Source: Rikenellaceae bacterium (GTDB lineage Bacteria; Bacteroidota; Bacteroidia; Bacteroidales; Rikenellaceae). From it: a DNA stretch of 35,815 bases. The notes below the pieces were generated by a model. That model was not told where the DNA came from. It worked only from the letters and a program-made list of their open reading frames with translations, and did not search any database. This document shows, one piece after another, positions 1 to 11,931 of this stretch; positions within the stretch are counted from its first letter, which is position 1; every line of letters begins with the position of its first letter. The translations under genes and the position numbers were made by a program. The DNA is taken from the NCBI GenBank assembly GCA_009783565.1, contig WRDF01000014.1:1-35815 (forward strand), given 5' to 3'.

Positions 1-213
1 TATGCTGCTCAGGCGATGGCGATATATCCTAATGTATATAACAGGTATCTGTTGTATCGATATTACCTCGGCAAAGGCAACACAGAGGCGGCGGAGCATT
101 ACCTGACCCTTGCTACCACGAATTTAAGTGGGATGGAAGAATATGCTTTCAGAGATCTTCTCAAAGAACTGAGAGGCGGGGAAGATGATGAGGAAGGAGC
201 AGGCAAAGAATAA
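1..213 (+). CDS. C-terminal end of an unidentified protein (5' partial)
   Basis: The reading frame is open from the first base of the window and ends at TAA 211-213, so the Met at 16 is probably internal and the true start lies upstream. The visible 70 residues alternate aromatic and Ala-rich positions in a way that resembles a helical tetratricopeptide-type repeat (tyrosine-rich stretch, then a KGNTEAAEHYL-like helix). They finish in an acidic, Glu/Asp/Gly-rich tail. No catalytic motif can be seen. I cannot name the family; a TPR-containing membrane or secreted protein is only a guess. The next gene starts 44 nt downstream on the same strand. Confidence 0.5.
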   Translation, partial: YAAQAMAIYPNVYNRYLLYRYYLGKGNTEAAEHYLTLATTNLSGMEEYAFRDLLKELRGGEDDEEGAGKE

Positions 214-257
214 AAATGTCAGCACGTGCGCTTTTACGGATATAATATAAAAGAACA

Positions 258-662
258 ATGGAGATCGAAGGAACAGTCGTACAAATACTGCCGCAGGTAA
301 AGGGCGTGAGCGCGCGCGGCGAGTGGGTGAAGCAGGAGGTGATTTTCGAACAGCCGGGTGAGTTCGGGCGAAAGGTGTGTGTGTCGTTCTGGGGCGATAA
401 GGCACAGGATGCGGCGGCCATGAAGCCGGGCGAAAGAGCGAAAATGTCGGTGAGCGTAGAGTCGCGCGAATATAACGGACGGTGGTATACCGAACTGAGA
501 GCGTGGAAGTTGGATAAAGGTCAGGCGGGCGCACCTGCGCCTTCGATGCCTTATGCGGCGGAAGCTGGTGCAGGTGCGCCGACTGGCGGTTATGTGCCGA
601 TGCCTGTGACCGAAGAGCCGAACGCTGCGACGAAAGACGAATTCGACGATCTGCCGTTTTAA
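258..662 (+). CDS. DUF3127 family protein, OB-fold-like with SSB-type acidic tail
   Basis: This 134-residue protein matches what I know of the Bacteroidetes DUF3127 family, a small OB-fold-like domain. Residues 1-90 form the conserved core: an MEIEGTVVQILP start, a KQEVIFEQPG stretch and a ...YNGRWYTELRAWK end. Residues 90-125 are a Pro/Ala/Gly-rich flexible linker. The protein ends in DEFDDLPF, closely resembling the DDDIPF tip by which bacterial single-stranded DNA-binding protein recruits its partners. The layout of core, disordered linker and acidic hydrophobic tip is that of SSB. A role in nucleic-acid binding or partner recruitment is inferred; the biochemical function is not known to me. 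It appears to be a single gene, with a weak hairpin downstream at 687-716. Confidence 0.8.
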   Translation: MEIEGTVVQILPQVKGVSARGEWVKQEVIFEQPGEFGRKVCVSFWGDKAQDAAAMKPGERAKMSVSVESREYNGRWYTELRAWKLDKGQAGAPAPSMPYAAEAGAGAPTGGYVPMPVTEEPNAATKDEFDDLPF

Positions 663-686
663 GCCCGTGTGTGGTTTCCGAGCAAT

Positions 687-716
687 AACATTCCGAATGT
701 ATAGCAGAGGAATGTT
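687..716 (+). terminator. Possible weak terminator hairpin after the DUF3127 gene
   Basis: Eight-base arms AACATTCC (687-694) and GGAATGTT (709-716) are perfectly complementary around a 14-nt loop, 24 nt after the stop codon. There is no good U-tract, so its role as a terminator is uncertain. The rest of the 663-887 spacer shows no gene and no exact TAnnTTTG promoter. Confidence 0.35.
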
Positions 717-887
717 GAATTAGGATTTTGCATGGACGGTGGCCGTATAGAGATTTATGGCAGGAAAGTTGCAATGACGGTATGTAACGACCGGCTGAGA
801 GTTCGCGTCCGGAATTTTTCAGAGACGGGAAAAATCTTAGGGCAGTCGAGACGAAAATAACGAGAGAAAAATATTAAAACCGATTTA

Positions 888-1472
888 ATGATGAGAATAA
901 AAACTTTTTTGCTGGCGATCGGCGGCGCATTTTTGCTATTTGGCAATGCGCATAATGCTAAGGCTCAGGACTTTGCTATTAAGACCAATCTGCTGTATTG
1001 GGCGACCACTACGATGAACTTGCAGGTTGAGTTCGGGCTGGGTGAGCGCACGACGCTTGAACTCGGCGGAAATTGGAATCCGTGGACGTTCGATGACAAT
1101 AAGAAGATCAAGCACTGGCTGGTGCAGCCGGAGTTGAGGCTATGGAACTGCGAGAGGTTCAATCGCGGGTTCTTCGGTATTCATCTCATTGGCGGTCAGT
1201 TCAATGCCGGCGGGATCAAACTGCCGTTCGACTTATGGCCGGATTTTGAAAACCGTCGTTTTGAAGGCTGGATGTACGGCGGCGGCATAAGTTATGGCTA
1301 TCAGTGGTATCTGGGCCCGCGCTGGAATCTCGAAGCGACGATCGGCGCAGGATACATGCGTCTCGACATGACGGAATACAATTCCGAAGTGTGTGGAGAG
1401 GAACTCGGCAAGAAGAAGCGGGACTATTGGGGACCGACGAAGGTCGGATTGTCGTTCGTATACTTGTTCTAA
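888..1472 (+). CDS. DUF3575 family outer-membrane beta-barrel-like protein
   Basis: This is a 194-residue exported protein with an N-terminal signal peptide (MMRIKTFLLAIGGAFLLFG, with cleavage likely after NAKA or AQ near residue 26). The mature part starts with an AIKTNLLYWATTTMNLQVEFGL stretch typical of DUF3575. It alternates hydrophobic and polar residues with many Trp/Tyr/Gly and ends in an aromatic FVYLF, as expected of a small outer-membrane beta-barrel. The gene lies 8 nt before a DUF3868 gene, so the two are probably co-transcribed. In other Bacteroidales this pair often accompanies fimbrial (Fim/Mfa-type) genes, but none is visible here. The start could be the first or second of two adjacent ATG codons. 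Confidence 0.8.
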   Translation: MMRIKTFLLAIGGAFLLFGNAHNAKAQDFAIKTNLLYWATTTMNLQVEFGLGERTTLELGGNWNPWTFDDNKKIKHWLVQPELRLWNCERFNRGFFGIHLIGGQFNAGGIKLPFDLWPDFENRRFEGWMYGGGISYGYQWYLGPRWNLEATIGAGYMRLDMTEYNSEVCGEELGKKKRDYWGPTKVGLSFVYLF

Positions 1473-1489
1473 TATAATAAATGTGTGAT

Positions 1490-2965
1490 ATGAAAAAGAT
1501 AATATTCACCATGTTTCTCGCTGCGATGTCGCTCTCGGCATTCGGGCAGGCAGGCGAGGTTCTGGACATAACCATAGATAAGTTTGCGCGCGACGGCCGC
1601 AATGTCGATGTGGAGTTCACGATCAATGTGGACGGCAGACATTTACGCACAACGGAGGCGTGGACGATCATTCCTTCCATACGTGCAGGGGCAACGGTCA
1701 AGCAGCTCGAACCGATAGCGATTAACGGGCGTAACAAGAGCCGTATGATCGAACGCGACCGCGTGCTTGGTGGTCATCGTTACAGCCTGCAACAGGCGAG
1801 CGAACCGATCGGACGACGTGAGGTGCGTGCGATAAAATACAGACAGACAGTGCCTTACGAAGATTGGATGCGCAACGCCACTCTTGTGTTCGACGAGGTT
1901 CTCGTTACGTGCTCACACCGTTTCACGTTCCTCCAAACGATGGCGAATATCCATGCGCCGCAACCTCCCGCGCCGTATGTGATGACCCCGATGGCGGCAG
2001 TTATCATACCCGTGCAGGAGGAAGTTAAAGAGCGTGCGATCTCGGCGACGGCGCATATCGATTTCCACGTGAACCGCATGGAGATCGTGCGTGATTTCCG
2101 CAATAACTCGCAGGAACTCAACAAGATAAACACGACGCTCAGAGAAGTGCGTGATAATGCCGACATGACGTTCAGGGGTATATATCTGCATGGTTTTGCT
2201 TCGCCCGACGGTCCGTATGCCAATAATGAACGCTTGGCGCGTGGCCGGGTGGAGGCGTTGAAGAACTATGTATCGACCAATTTCGGAGTTCCGGTGGCGG
2301 CAATTACCACGAATTACACGGCCGAAGATTGGGTAGGATTCCGTGAACTGGTCGAAAAGAGTATTATGGAAGGTCGTCAGGAGATACTGACGATCATCGA
2401 CAGCGGCGATGCTCCCGATGCCAAAGAAGCGCGTATCAGGCAGATACGCGGCGGGCAACCGTGGCGACTGATACTCGCCGAGATGATGCCGTCGTTGCGC
2501 CGCACGGACTATCGCGTCGACTTTACCGTTCGTGAATACAACGTGCACGACGCTCGCGCGGTGCTCGAAACCAACCCGTCGCTGCTCAGCCACTATGAGT
2601 TGTATCAGTTGGCGCAGGAACATGCCAATGATGCGCAACTGGTAAGCCGGATATACGGCATTATCGAGCGGCAGTTCCCGACCGATGACGTGGCCAATCT
2701 GAATGTTGCGGCATTTAAAATCGGTCGCGGCGATTTCGCCGGCGCGCGTATCAACCTCGACCGTGTTTCCAACAACCGCAATAATAATACTGCTCTCAAC
2801 AATGCGTTCAACAATAATCTGGGCGTGGTTAATATGATGCAAGGTCGCTATGACGAAGCACGTCAGGCGTTCCGTCAGGCGGGCAACCTGACCGAGGCGC
2901 AGCATAACCTCCGCGAACTCGACAAGTTTATTGAAACGCAGCGCGTGATCCAGTCGTTCAATTAG
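1490..2965 (+). CDS. DUF3868 protein with OmpA-like domain and C-terminal TPR region
   Basis: The protein is exported: the signal peptide starts at MKKIIFTMFLAAMSLSAFGQA, so I prefer the ATG at 1490 to an in-frame ATG at 1481. Residues 25-155 are the DUF3868 region. Residues 190-345 resemble an OmpA C-terminal, peptidoglycan-associating fold, with the signature GFASPDGPYANNERLA followed by RVEALKNYV. Residues 370-490 form TPR-like helices (AAFKIGRGDFAGARINL, MMQGRYDEARQAFRQAG). It follows the DUF3575 gene by 17 nt, and both products are probably envelope proteins that work together. In characterised relatives such pairs sit beside fimbrial assembly genes; here the operon ends at a strong terminator. 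The specific function is unknown. Confidence 0.82.
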   Translation: MKKIIFTMFLAAMSLSAFGQAGEVLDITIDKFARDGRNVDVEFTINVDGRHLRTTEAWTIIPSIRAGATVKQLEPIAINGRNKSRMIERDRVLGGHRYSLQQASEPIGRREVRAIKYRQTVPYEDWMRNATLVFDEVLVTCSHRFTFLQTMANIHAPQPPAPYVMTPMAAVIIPVQEEVKERAISATAHIDFHVNRMEIVRDFRNNSQELNKINTTLREVRDNADMTFRGIYLHGFASPDGPYANNERLARGRVEALKNYVSTNFGVPVAAITTNYTAEDWVGFRELVEKSIMEGRQEILTIIDSGDAPDAKEARIRQIRGGQPWRLILAEMMPSLRRTDYRVDFTVREYNVHDARAVLETNPSLLSHYELYQLAQEHANDAQLVSRIYGIIERQFPTDDVANLNVAAFKIGRGDFAGARINLDRVSNNRNNNTALNNAFNNNLGVVNMMQGRYDEARQAFRQAGNLTEAQHNLRELDKFIETQRVIQSFN

Positions 2966-2979
2966 GGTCAGTGTTTCAT

Positions 2980-3019
2980 AAAAAAGCCACCTCGTTGTTA
3001 AAACGAGGCGGCTTTTTTA
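2980..3019. terminator. Bidirectional terminator between DUF3868 and GH2 genes
   Basis: The arms GCCACCTCG and CGAGGCGGC pair with one mismatch and are flanked by an A-run on the left and a T-run on the right, so the hairpin can terminate transcription from both sides. It lies between the convergent ends at 2965 (+) and 3037 (-). Confidence 0.85.
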
Positions 3020-3036
3020 TTTTATGAACAGCTACT

Positions 3037-6477
<3,441 letters not shown>

Positions 6478-6517
6478 TTATTATGAATAATAGACGGTTT
6501 ATTTAGTCAAAAACGGA

Positions 6518-6525
6518 CAAATATA
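6518..6525 (-). promoter_or_regulatory. Promoter -7 element for the GH2 gene
   Basis: On the minus strand this reads TATATTTG, matching the Bacteroidetes TAnnTTTG box. It sits about 47 nt upstream of the GH2 start. No clear TTTG -33 box is present at the expected distance. Confidence 0.5.
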
Positions 6526-6548
6526 AGATATTATTTTTGGAAACTGTC

Positions 6549-6618
6549 ATTGTCATTGCTGGCTTGACCCGCAATCTCGCATATACATTAGATTGCGGGT
6601 CAAGCCAGCAATGACAAT
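6549..6618. repeat. REP-like palindrome, 29-bp perfect inverted repeat
   Basis: The arms 6549-6577 and 6590-6618 are perfectly complementary over 29 bp around a 12-nt loop. Their core is TTGCTGGCTTGACCCGCAAT. A single arm with one base change recurs at 27539-27567. It lies between two minus-strand genes and could act as a terminator for upstream transcription or be a miniature mobile repeat. Confidence 0.85.
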
Positions 6619-6638
6619 TTATTTTAAATAATTTGCCG

Positions 6639-7412
6639 CTATCCATTCTCCGAAATCCAACGCGTCAGTTCCTCGAAATCGGCGACGGAGAGCTGTTCGG
6701 CGCGGGTGGTGAAGAAACGGTGCTCCGCTCCGCCGAAGTTGCCGAATGCCGCTCGCAGTGCATTGCGCAGCATCTTGCGCCGCTGGCCGAATGCAGCTTT
6801 AACCACTTTTACGAACAATCGTTCGTCACAATCGAGCTTTTTGCGCCTGTTTCGCCGCAGCCGTATGACCGCGCTCTTCACTTTCGGCGGCGGATCGAAC
6901 ACGCTTTCATTGACTGTAAACAGATACTCGATATCGTACCACGCTTGCAGCAACACGCTGAGTATGCCGTAGTTACGACTGCCGGGCGGCTCGGCGATGC
7001 GCACCGCCACTTCGCGCTGCACCATTCCGACGGCCTGCGGCACAAGGTCGCGGTTGTCGAGAATTTTGAAAAAAATCTGCGACGAAATATTATACGGAAA
7101 GTTGCCGATGATGCGCACCCCTTGCGGGAAAATCGCGCGCAGGTCGAGCCGCAGAAAATCGCCCCCGATAAGGCGCGGCGTAAGGGTGGGGTAGTGCGCT
7201 TTCAGATATTCCACGCTTTCGCCGTCGATCTCGGCCGCATATAGTTCTATATCAGGGCGTTCCAGCAGGAATTGCGTGAGTACGCCCATGCCGGGCCCCA
7301 CTTCCAATACCACTCCGCCGCCCTCTATCGCCGCTGCGATTTTGCGCGCTATATTGAGGTCGGTCAGAAAATGCTGCCCCAAGTGCTTCTTTGCCCGTAC
7401 TCTCACTATCAA
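6639..7412 (-). CDS. rsmA: 16S rRNA (adenine1518/1519-N6)-dimethyltransferase
   Basis: The enzyme (KsgA/RsmA) dimethylates two adjacent adenines in the 3' hairpin of 16S rRNA using S-adenosylmethionine, a late step in small-subunit assembly. The 257-residue length is typical. Visible motifs are the N-terminal KKHLGQHFLTD, the SAM-binding EVGPGMGVLTQFL (residues 37-49), the acidic motif II AAEIDG near 60, and the catalytic NFPYNIS at 104-110, where Phe replaces the commoner Leu of NLPY. The C-terminal small helical domain (PPKVKSAVIRL onward) is complete. It stands between two REP-like spacers, so it is probably transcribed on its own or after recQ. Confidence 0.95.
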   Translation of the reverse strand: MIVRVRAKKHLGQHFLTDLNIARKIAAAIEGGGVVLEVGPGMGVLTQFLLERPDIELYAAEIDGESVEYLKAHYPTLTPRLIGGDFLRLDLRAIFPQGVRIIGNFPYNISSQIFFKILDNRDLVPQAVGMVQREVAVRIAEPPGSRNYGILSVLLQAWYDIEYLFTVNESVFDPPPKVKSAVIRLRRNRRKKLDCDERLFVKVVKAAFGQRRKMLRNALRAAFGNFGGAEHRFFTTRAEQLSVADFEELTRWISENG

Positions 7413-7432
7413 TTAAAAATTAGCATACACAT

Positions 7433-7517
7433 GTGCGTCATTGCGAGGGGCGTCAGACCCGAAGCAATCCATAGAAAACACTGGATTGCTTCGCCTTTCA
7501 GGCTCGCAATGACGCAC
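7433..7517. repeat. REP-like palindromic element
   Basis: Outer arms GTGCGTCATTGCGAG (7433-7447) and CTCGCAATGACGCAC (7503-7517) are perfectly complementary. Inner arms CGAAGCAATCCA and TGGATTGCTTCG are also perfect. The same nested architecture and nearly the same words occur at 27451-27533. The element fills the ksgA-recQ spacer. Confidence 0.85.
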
Positions 7518-7543
7518 GCTCGCACGCTCGGAATGACAATTTA

Positions 7544-9745
7544 TTAATGCCCTTCTTCGCACAAAAACTTCAATCGCACCAGCCGCACCTCGTCCTCCGA
7601 GAAACCGCCGCCCAGCTCGCGCATTGCATCGGCCAGCGAATCGCTCTGAGCCTCCTCCTTAAAATAATTATATATCTCTTCGGCCTTGTCATCGTCCACT
7701 GCCTGCTTTATATAGTAGTCGATGTTTATGCGCGTGCCGGAGTTTACGATCGCTTCGAGTTCGTGCAGCAATTCGTCCGCTTCCATGTTGCGCGCATGTG
7801 CGATGTCCTCGAAGTCCATCTTGCGGTCGATGCTCTGGATGATGAACACCTTGTTGCCGCTGCGGTTCACTACGCTTTTCACGACCATATCCTTCGGCCG
7901 CACGATGTCGTTCTCTTCGACGTAAGAGGCTATGAGCGCGGCGAATTCCGCTCCGAATTTCTTCGCCTTGCCCACACCCACGCCCATGATGTTGCTCATC
8001 TCATCGATCGAAACGGGATACTGAATGGCCATATCTTCAAGCGACGGGTCCTGGAAAATCACGAACGGCGGCAGACCATGCTGCTTGGCTATACTGCGCC
8101 GCAGGTCTCTGAGCATCGCGAACAGCGTCTCGTCCGCCGCACCGCCTCCTCCTCCGCGTCCGCCCGTCTGCATCACATCGCCGTCATCCTCGCTCTCCTC
8201 ATATTCATGGTCCAACGTCACTGTAACGGAGAACGGCTTTTCGAGAAACCCGACGCCCGCCGCGCTAACCGACAGCAGCCCGTAGTTCTCAATCCCCTTG
8301 CGCACCAGACCGAGTATCTGCCCCTGACGGATGACCGCGCCCCAGTAGCGTTCGTCATGTTCGACGCCCGCCCCGAACCACTCCGACAGGTGGTGATTGT
8401 ATGACTTGATAAGGCTGTTCATGCGCCCCGATAGGATGTTCACGATGTGTTCGGCCTTGAACTTGTCGCCGACCGCCAACAGCGTGCTGAGCAGCATTTG
8501 CATCTGCTTCATGCTCTCCACGCGCGGACGCGGCGTTAGACAGTTGTCACAGTTGCCGCAATCACTCTCCGGATAACTCTCGCCGAAATAATGCAGCAGC
8601 GTCTTACGGCGGCAGATAGACGACTCGGCATACGATACCGTTTCCAACAGCAGCAGTTTACCGATCTCTTGCTCGCCCAACGGCTTGCCCTGCATGAATT
8701 TCTCTAACTTCTGAATGTCCTTATAGCTGTAAAACGCGATGCAGCGCCCTTCGCCGCCGTCGCGTCCGGCGCGTCCCGTCTCCTGATAATAACCTTCGAG
8801 GCTCTTGGGGATGTCGTAGTGGATCACATAGCGCACGTCGGGCTTGTCGATCCCCATACCGAACGCAATCGTGGCCACTATGACGTCCGCCTCCTCCATC
8901 AGGAATTTGTCCTGATTTCCCGCGCGCTTCGCAGCGTCCATCCCCGCATGATAGGGCAGCGCTTTTATATCGTTGGCCACGAGCAGTTCGGCCAGCTCCT
9001 CGACCTTTTTGCGGCTCAGGCAATAGATTATACCAGACTTGCCCTCGTGTCGCTTGATGTACTTTATGATTTCACGCGTGGCGTCTTTCTTCGCGCGCAC
9101 TTCGTAATAGAGGTTCGGGCGGTTGAACGACGACTTAAATATCTGTGCGTTCTGCATGCCGAGGTTTTTCTGTATGTCCATCTGCACCTTAGGCGTGGCC
9201 GTCGCCGTGAGCACGATGAGCGGCGCAGAGCCTATGTCGTTGATTATCGGGCGGATACGTCGGTATTCGGGGCGAAAATCGTGCCCCCACTCCGAGATAC
9301 AGTGCGCCTCGTCGATGGCATAAAAAGATACCTTTACCTTTTGCAGGAATGCGATATTGTCCTCTTTGGTCAACGATTCGGGCGCGAAATAGAGCAACTT
9401 GGTGCGCCCTTCGAGTACATCTTTGCGCACTTCGGCGATAGCCGCTTTGTTCAGCGACGAGTTCAGGAAATGGGCGATGCCCTCCCGCGTGCTGAATGCG
9501 CGCATCGAGTCTACCTGATTTTTCATCAGCGCGATGAGGGGCGAAATTATGATAGCCACGCCGTCCATCATAAGCGCGGGCAGCTGGTAGCACAGCGACT
9601 TGCCGCCACCCGTCGGCATCAGCACGAAAGTGTCGTTCCCGGCCAGCACGTTGCGTATCACGGCCTCCTGGTTTCCCTTGAAAGCCGTGAATCCGAAATA
9701 CTCTTTAAGCCGCTCGTGAAGTACAATATCAGCGATTTCGCTCAT
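7544..9745 (-). CDS. recQ: ATP-dependent DNA helicase RecQ
   Basis: This 733-residue 3'-5' DNA helicase acts in recombination and fork repair. Domain order is a RecA-like helicase core (1-340) with Walker A TGGGKS (45-50) and DEAH (145-148) inside the RecQ signature AIDEAHCISEWGHDFRP; helicase motif VI QETGRAGRDG; a zinc-binding region with four Cys (about 377-407, ESSICRRK...CGNCDNC); an RQC winged helix (about 410-520); and an HRDC domain (about 535-620). After HRDC there is an extra C-terminal region of about 110 residues resembling the HTH_40-type helical domain found in many Bacteroidetes RecQ proteins. The start MSEIADIVLHERLKEYFGF fits the family. It is transcribed divergently from lptB, with an 80-nt shared upstream region. 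Confidence 0.96.
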   Translation of the reverse strand: MSEIADIVLHERLKEYFGFTAFKGNQEAVIRNVLAGNDTFVLMPTGGGKSLCYQLPALMMDGVAIIISPLIALMKNQVDSMRAFSTREGIAHFLNSSLNKAAIAEVRKDVLEGRTKLLYFAPESLTKEDNIAFLQKVKVSFYAIDEAHCISEWGHDFRPEYRRIRPIINDIGSAPLIVLTATATPKVQMDIQKNLGMQNAQIFKSSFNRPNLYYEVRAKKDATREIIKYIKRHEGKSGIIYCLSRKKVEELAELLVANDIKALPYHAGMDAAKRAGNQDKFLMEEADVIVATIAFGMGIDKPDVRYVIHYDIPKSLEGYYQETGRAGRDGGEGRCIAFYSYKDIQKLEKFMQGKPLGEQEIGKLLLLETVSYAESSICRRKTLLHYFGESYPESDCGNCDNCLTPRPRVESMKQMQMLLSTLLAVGDKFKAEHIVNILSGRMNSLIKSYNHHLSEWFGAGVEHDERYWGAVIRQGQILGLVRKGIENYGLLSVSAAGVGFLEKPFSVTVTLDHEYEESEDDGDVMQTGGRGGGGGAADETLFAMLRDLRRSIAKQHGLPPFVIFQDPSLEDMAIQYPVSIDEMSNIMGVGVGKAKKFGAEFAALIASYVEENDIVRPKDMVVKSVVNRSGNKVFIIQSIDRKMDFEDIAHARNMEADELLHELEAIVNSGTRINIDYYIKQAVDDDKAEEIYNYFKEEAQSDSLADAMRELGGGFSEDEVRLVRLKFLCEEGH

Positions 9746-9798
9746 CGTTTTTGGGTCGCTTTATAAAGCTAAGTTAGCAGTTATTTTGGAATTTTCAC

Positions 9799-9806
9799 TA
9801 ACTTTG
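9799..9806 (+). promoter_or_regulatory. Promoter -7 element for lptB
   Basis: TAACTTTG matches the TAnnTTTG consensus and lies 20 nt before the lptB start codon. No TTTG -33 box is found at the proper distance, so the promoter is only half supported. Confidence 0.5.
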
Positions 9807-9825
9807 CTTAAAATATTTTTCTGTC

Positions 9826-10563
9826 ATGAGGCTCTACACCGATAATCTTGTCAAAAGTTATAAGGCGCGCGTGGTTGTGGATCATGTGTCGATCGAGGTC
9901 AATCAGGGCGAGATCGTCGGTCTGCTCGGCCCCAACGGTGCGGGCAAAACGACGACGTTCTATATGGTAGTGGGGCTTATCAAACCCGTTTCGGGACGCA
10001 TTTTCCTCGAAGATGACGACGGTGTGGTGACCGACCTTACGAAATTTCCGGTCTACCGCCGCTCGCAGATGGGCGTGGGTTATCTGGCGCAGGAAGCGTC
10101 GGTGTTCCGTCACCTGTCGGTCGAGGATAATATCAAGGCGGTACTCGAAATGACCGATTATTCGAAAGAGTTTCAGCGCGAGCGGCTGGAAAGCCTGATC
10201 GACGAATTTCGCCTGCAAAAAGTACGCAGAAGCAAGGGCATCCAACTTTCGGGCGGCGAGCGGAGGCGGACGGAAATAGCGCGCGCGGTGGCGATAAGCC
10301 CGAAATTCATACTGCTCGACGAGCCGTTTGCGGGGGTAGACCCCATAGCGGTGGAGGATATACAGAGCATCGTGGCGACGCTGAAAAACAAGAATATCGG
10401 GGTCATTATCACCGATCACAACGTCCATGAGACGCTCGACATCACCGACCGCACTTACCTGTTATTCGAAGGAAAAATCCTGAAAGCCGGCTCGGCCGAA
10501 GAACTTGCCGCTGACGAGATGGTGCGGAATGTTTATCTCGGCAAGGACTTCAAGCTGAGATAG
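9826..10563 (+). CDS. lptB: LPS export ABC transporter ATPase LptB
   Basis: This is the cytoplasmic ATPase that powers LptFG extraction of lipopolysaccharide from the inner membrane. Its 245 residues carry Walker [10 protein letters not shown] (35-43), Q-loop [18 protein letters not shown] (85-102), ABC signature LSGGERRR (141-148), Walker [14 protein letters not shown] (161-173) and H-loop ITDHNVHET. The [11 protein letters not shown] stretch and [12 protein letters not shown] are characteristic of LptB rather than generic ABC ATPases. It precedes aroA by 15 nt and is probably co-transcribed with it. The LptF, LptG, LptC and LptA genes are not in this window. Confidence 0.95.
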   Translation: MRLYTDNLVKSYKARVVVDHVSIEVNQGEIVGLLGPNGAGKTTTFYMVVGLIKPVSGRIFLEDDDGVVTDLTKFPVYRRSQMGVGYLAQEASVFRHLSVEDNIKAVLEMTDYSKEFQRERLESLIDEFRLQKVRRSKGIQLSGGERRRTEIARAVAISPKFILLDEPFAGVDPIAVEDIQSIVATLKNKNIGVIITDHNVHETLDITDRTYLLFEGKILKAGSAEELAADEMVRNVYLGKDFKLR

Positions 10564-10578
10564 TTAGTACGCTCTGAG

Positions 10579-11844
10579 GTGATAAAAAAGATACATAGAG
10601 CGACCGTTTCGGGCGTGGTGAAAGCGCCGCCGTCGAAGAGCTATGCACAGCGGGCTATTGCGGCGGCATTGCTTGCGCGCGGGCGCACGACGCGGCTGGT
10701 GAATATGGGACTGTGCAGCGATACGGCGGCGGCGCTGGCCGTAGCCTCTTCGCTCGGTGCGCGACATGAAGTCGCCGATGAGACTACGTACCTGATACGT
10801 GGGGGATTGACGCCGGCTATTTCGACCATCGATATAGGTGAGTCGGGACTGTCGGCACGGATGTTCACACCGATAGCCGCACTGTGCGACGTGCCGATAA
10901 CCATAACGGGGCGCGGGACGGTCGCCGCGCGGCCTATGGATATGATCATCGATCCGTTGCGCGAACTTGGCGTAAGTGTCGGTTCGGGTGCGGGCGGACG
11001 GCTGCCGTTAACGGTATGCGGCCCCGTGCGGGGCCGCGACGCGACGGTGGACGGACGCGTGAGTTCGCAATTTATCACGGGGTTGCTTATGGCGTTGCCG
11101 TTGGCCGCCGCCGACACCACGTTCACCGTCGTCAATCCGCGCAGCACGCCGTACATCGACATGACGCTCGACATCTTGGAGCGGTTTGGCATAGAGGTGT
11201 GCCATCGCGGCTACACGCAGTTCTACGTCGAGGGGCGGCAGAGCTATGCGCCGCCGCGCGAGTACGTCATCGAGGGCGATTGGAGCGCTGCGTCGTGCAT
11301 ATTGGTGGCGGGTGCGATTGCGGGCGAAGTGACGGTCAGCAATCTCAATCCGCTTTCGAAACAGGCCGACATGGCCGTGCTCGATGCGTTGGCACGTGCA
11401 GGAGCGGAGATAGTTATTGCCGAAAATTCGGTGACGGTGTGCCGTCCCGCAGGCGAAGAGTTGCAGGCGTTCAAGTTCGATGCGACGAATTGCCCCGACC
11501 TCTTCCCCGCGTTGGTTGCGCTGGCAGTTAATTGCGTGGGTGTCAGCGAGATAACAGGCGTGTCGCGATTGCTGCATAAGGAGACGAACCGCGCCGAAAC
11601 ATTGTGCGAAGTGTTCGGCAAAATGGGCGCGAACGTCGGGTTTTCCATGCAGGATGATGTGATGCGCATCAGGGGCGGCAGGCTGCACGGTGCGCGCGTA
11701 TCGAGCTACGGCGACCATCGCATAGCGATGTCTGCCGCCGTCGCTGCCCTCAGGGCAGAAAGCGCGGTAGAAATAGACGCCGCAGAGGCGGTCGATAAAT
11801 CTTATCCGGCATTTTGGGATGATTTGCAGGCGATAACACAATAA
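10579..11844 (+). CDS. aroA: 3-phosphoshikimate 1-carboxyvinyltransferase (EPSP synthase)
   Basis: The enzyme joins phosphoenolpyruvate to shikimate-3-phosphate, the sixth step of the shikimate pathway to aromatic amino acids. It begins with GTG, preceded by GAG, and this start puts the conserved VKAPPSKSYAQRA motif at residues 14-26 as the family requires. Other signatures are IDIGESGLSARMFTPIA (near 84), an SSQF substrate-binding segment near 165, the catalytic Asp in DATNCPDLFPALVALA, and the C-terminal SSYGDHRIAMSAAVAAL and VDKSYPAFWDDL. At 421 residues it is complete, if slightly shorter than the roughly 427-residue E. coli enzyme. It follows lptB closely. A palindrome at 11862-11882 may end transcription. 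Confidence 0.95.
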   Translation: MIKKIHRATVSGVVKAPPSKSYAQRAIAAALLARGRTTRLVNMGLCSDTAAALAVASSLGARHEVADETTYLIRGGLTPAISTIDIGESGLSARMFTPIAALCDVPITITGRGTVAARPMDMIIDPLRELGVSVGSGAGGRLPLTVCGPVRGRDATVDGRVSSQFITGLLMALPLAAADTTFTVVNPRSTPYIDMTLDILERFGIEVCHRGYTQFYVEGRQSYAPPREYVIEGDWSAASCILVAGAIAGEVTVSNLNPLSKQADMAVLDALARAGAEIVIAENSVTVCRPAGEELQAFKFDATNCPDLFPALVALAVNCVGVSEITGVSRLLHKETNRAETLCEVFGKMGANVGFSMQDDVMRIRGGRLHGARVSSYGDHRIAMSAAVAALRAESAVEIDAAEAVDKSYPAFWDDLQAITQ

Positions 11845-11861
11845 ATTGCCTCTGCCGAACG

Positions 11862-11882
11862 TTGCGGATTATAAATCCGCAA
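11862..11882. terminator. Palindrome downstream of aroA
   Basis: TTGCGGATT (11862-11870) and AATCCGCAA (11874-11882) are perfect arms around a 3-nt ATA. It lies 18 nt after aroA and 50 nt before the lipoprotein start. There is no U-tract, so it may be a weak terminator or a protein-binding site. Confidence 0.4.
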
Positions 11883-11931
11883 ACACGAAAACAACCGTCA
11901 GGTTGGAAAACCCATGCTTGCGAAATTCCAA

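Noticed and set aside
1481-1489. Upstream ATG of the DUF3868 gene
   Set aside because: It adds only MCD before a normal signal peptide starting MKKIIF; the 1490 start is more natural.
11845-11931. Possible cobalamin riboswitch before the PKD-like lipoprotein, since relatives occur near vitamin transporters
   Set aside because: The spacer is only about 87 nt and contains just a short palindrome; there is no room for the conserved core of such a riboswitch.
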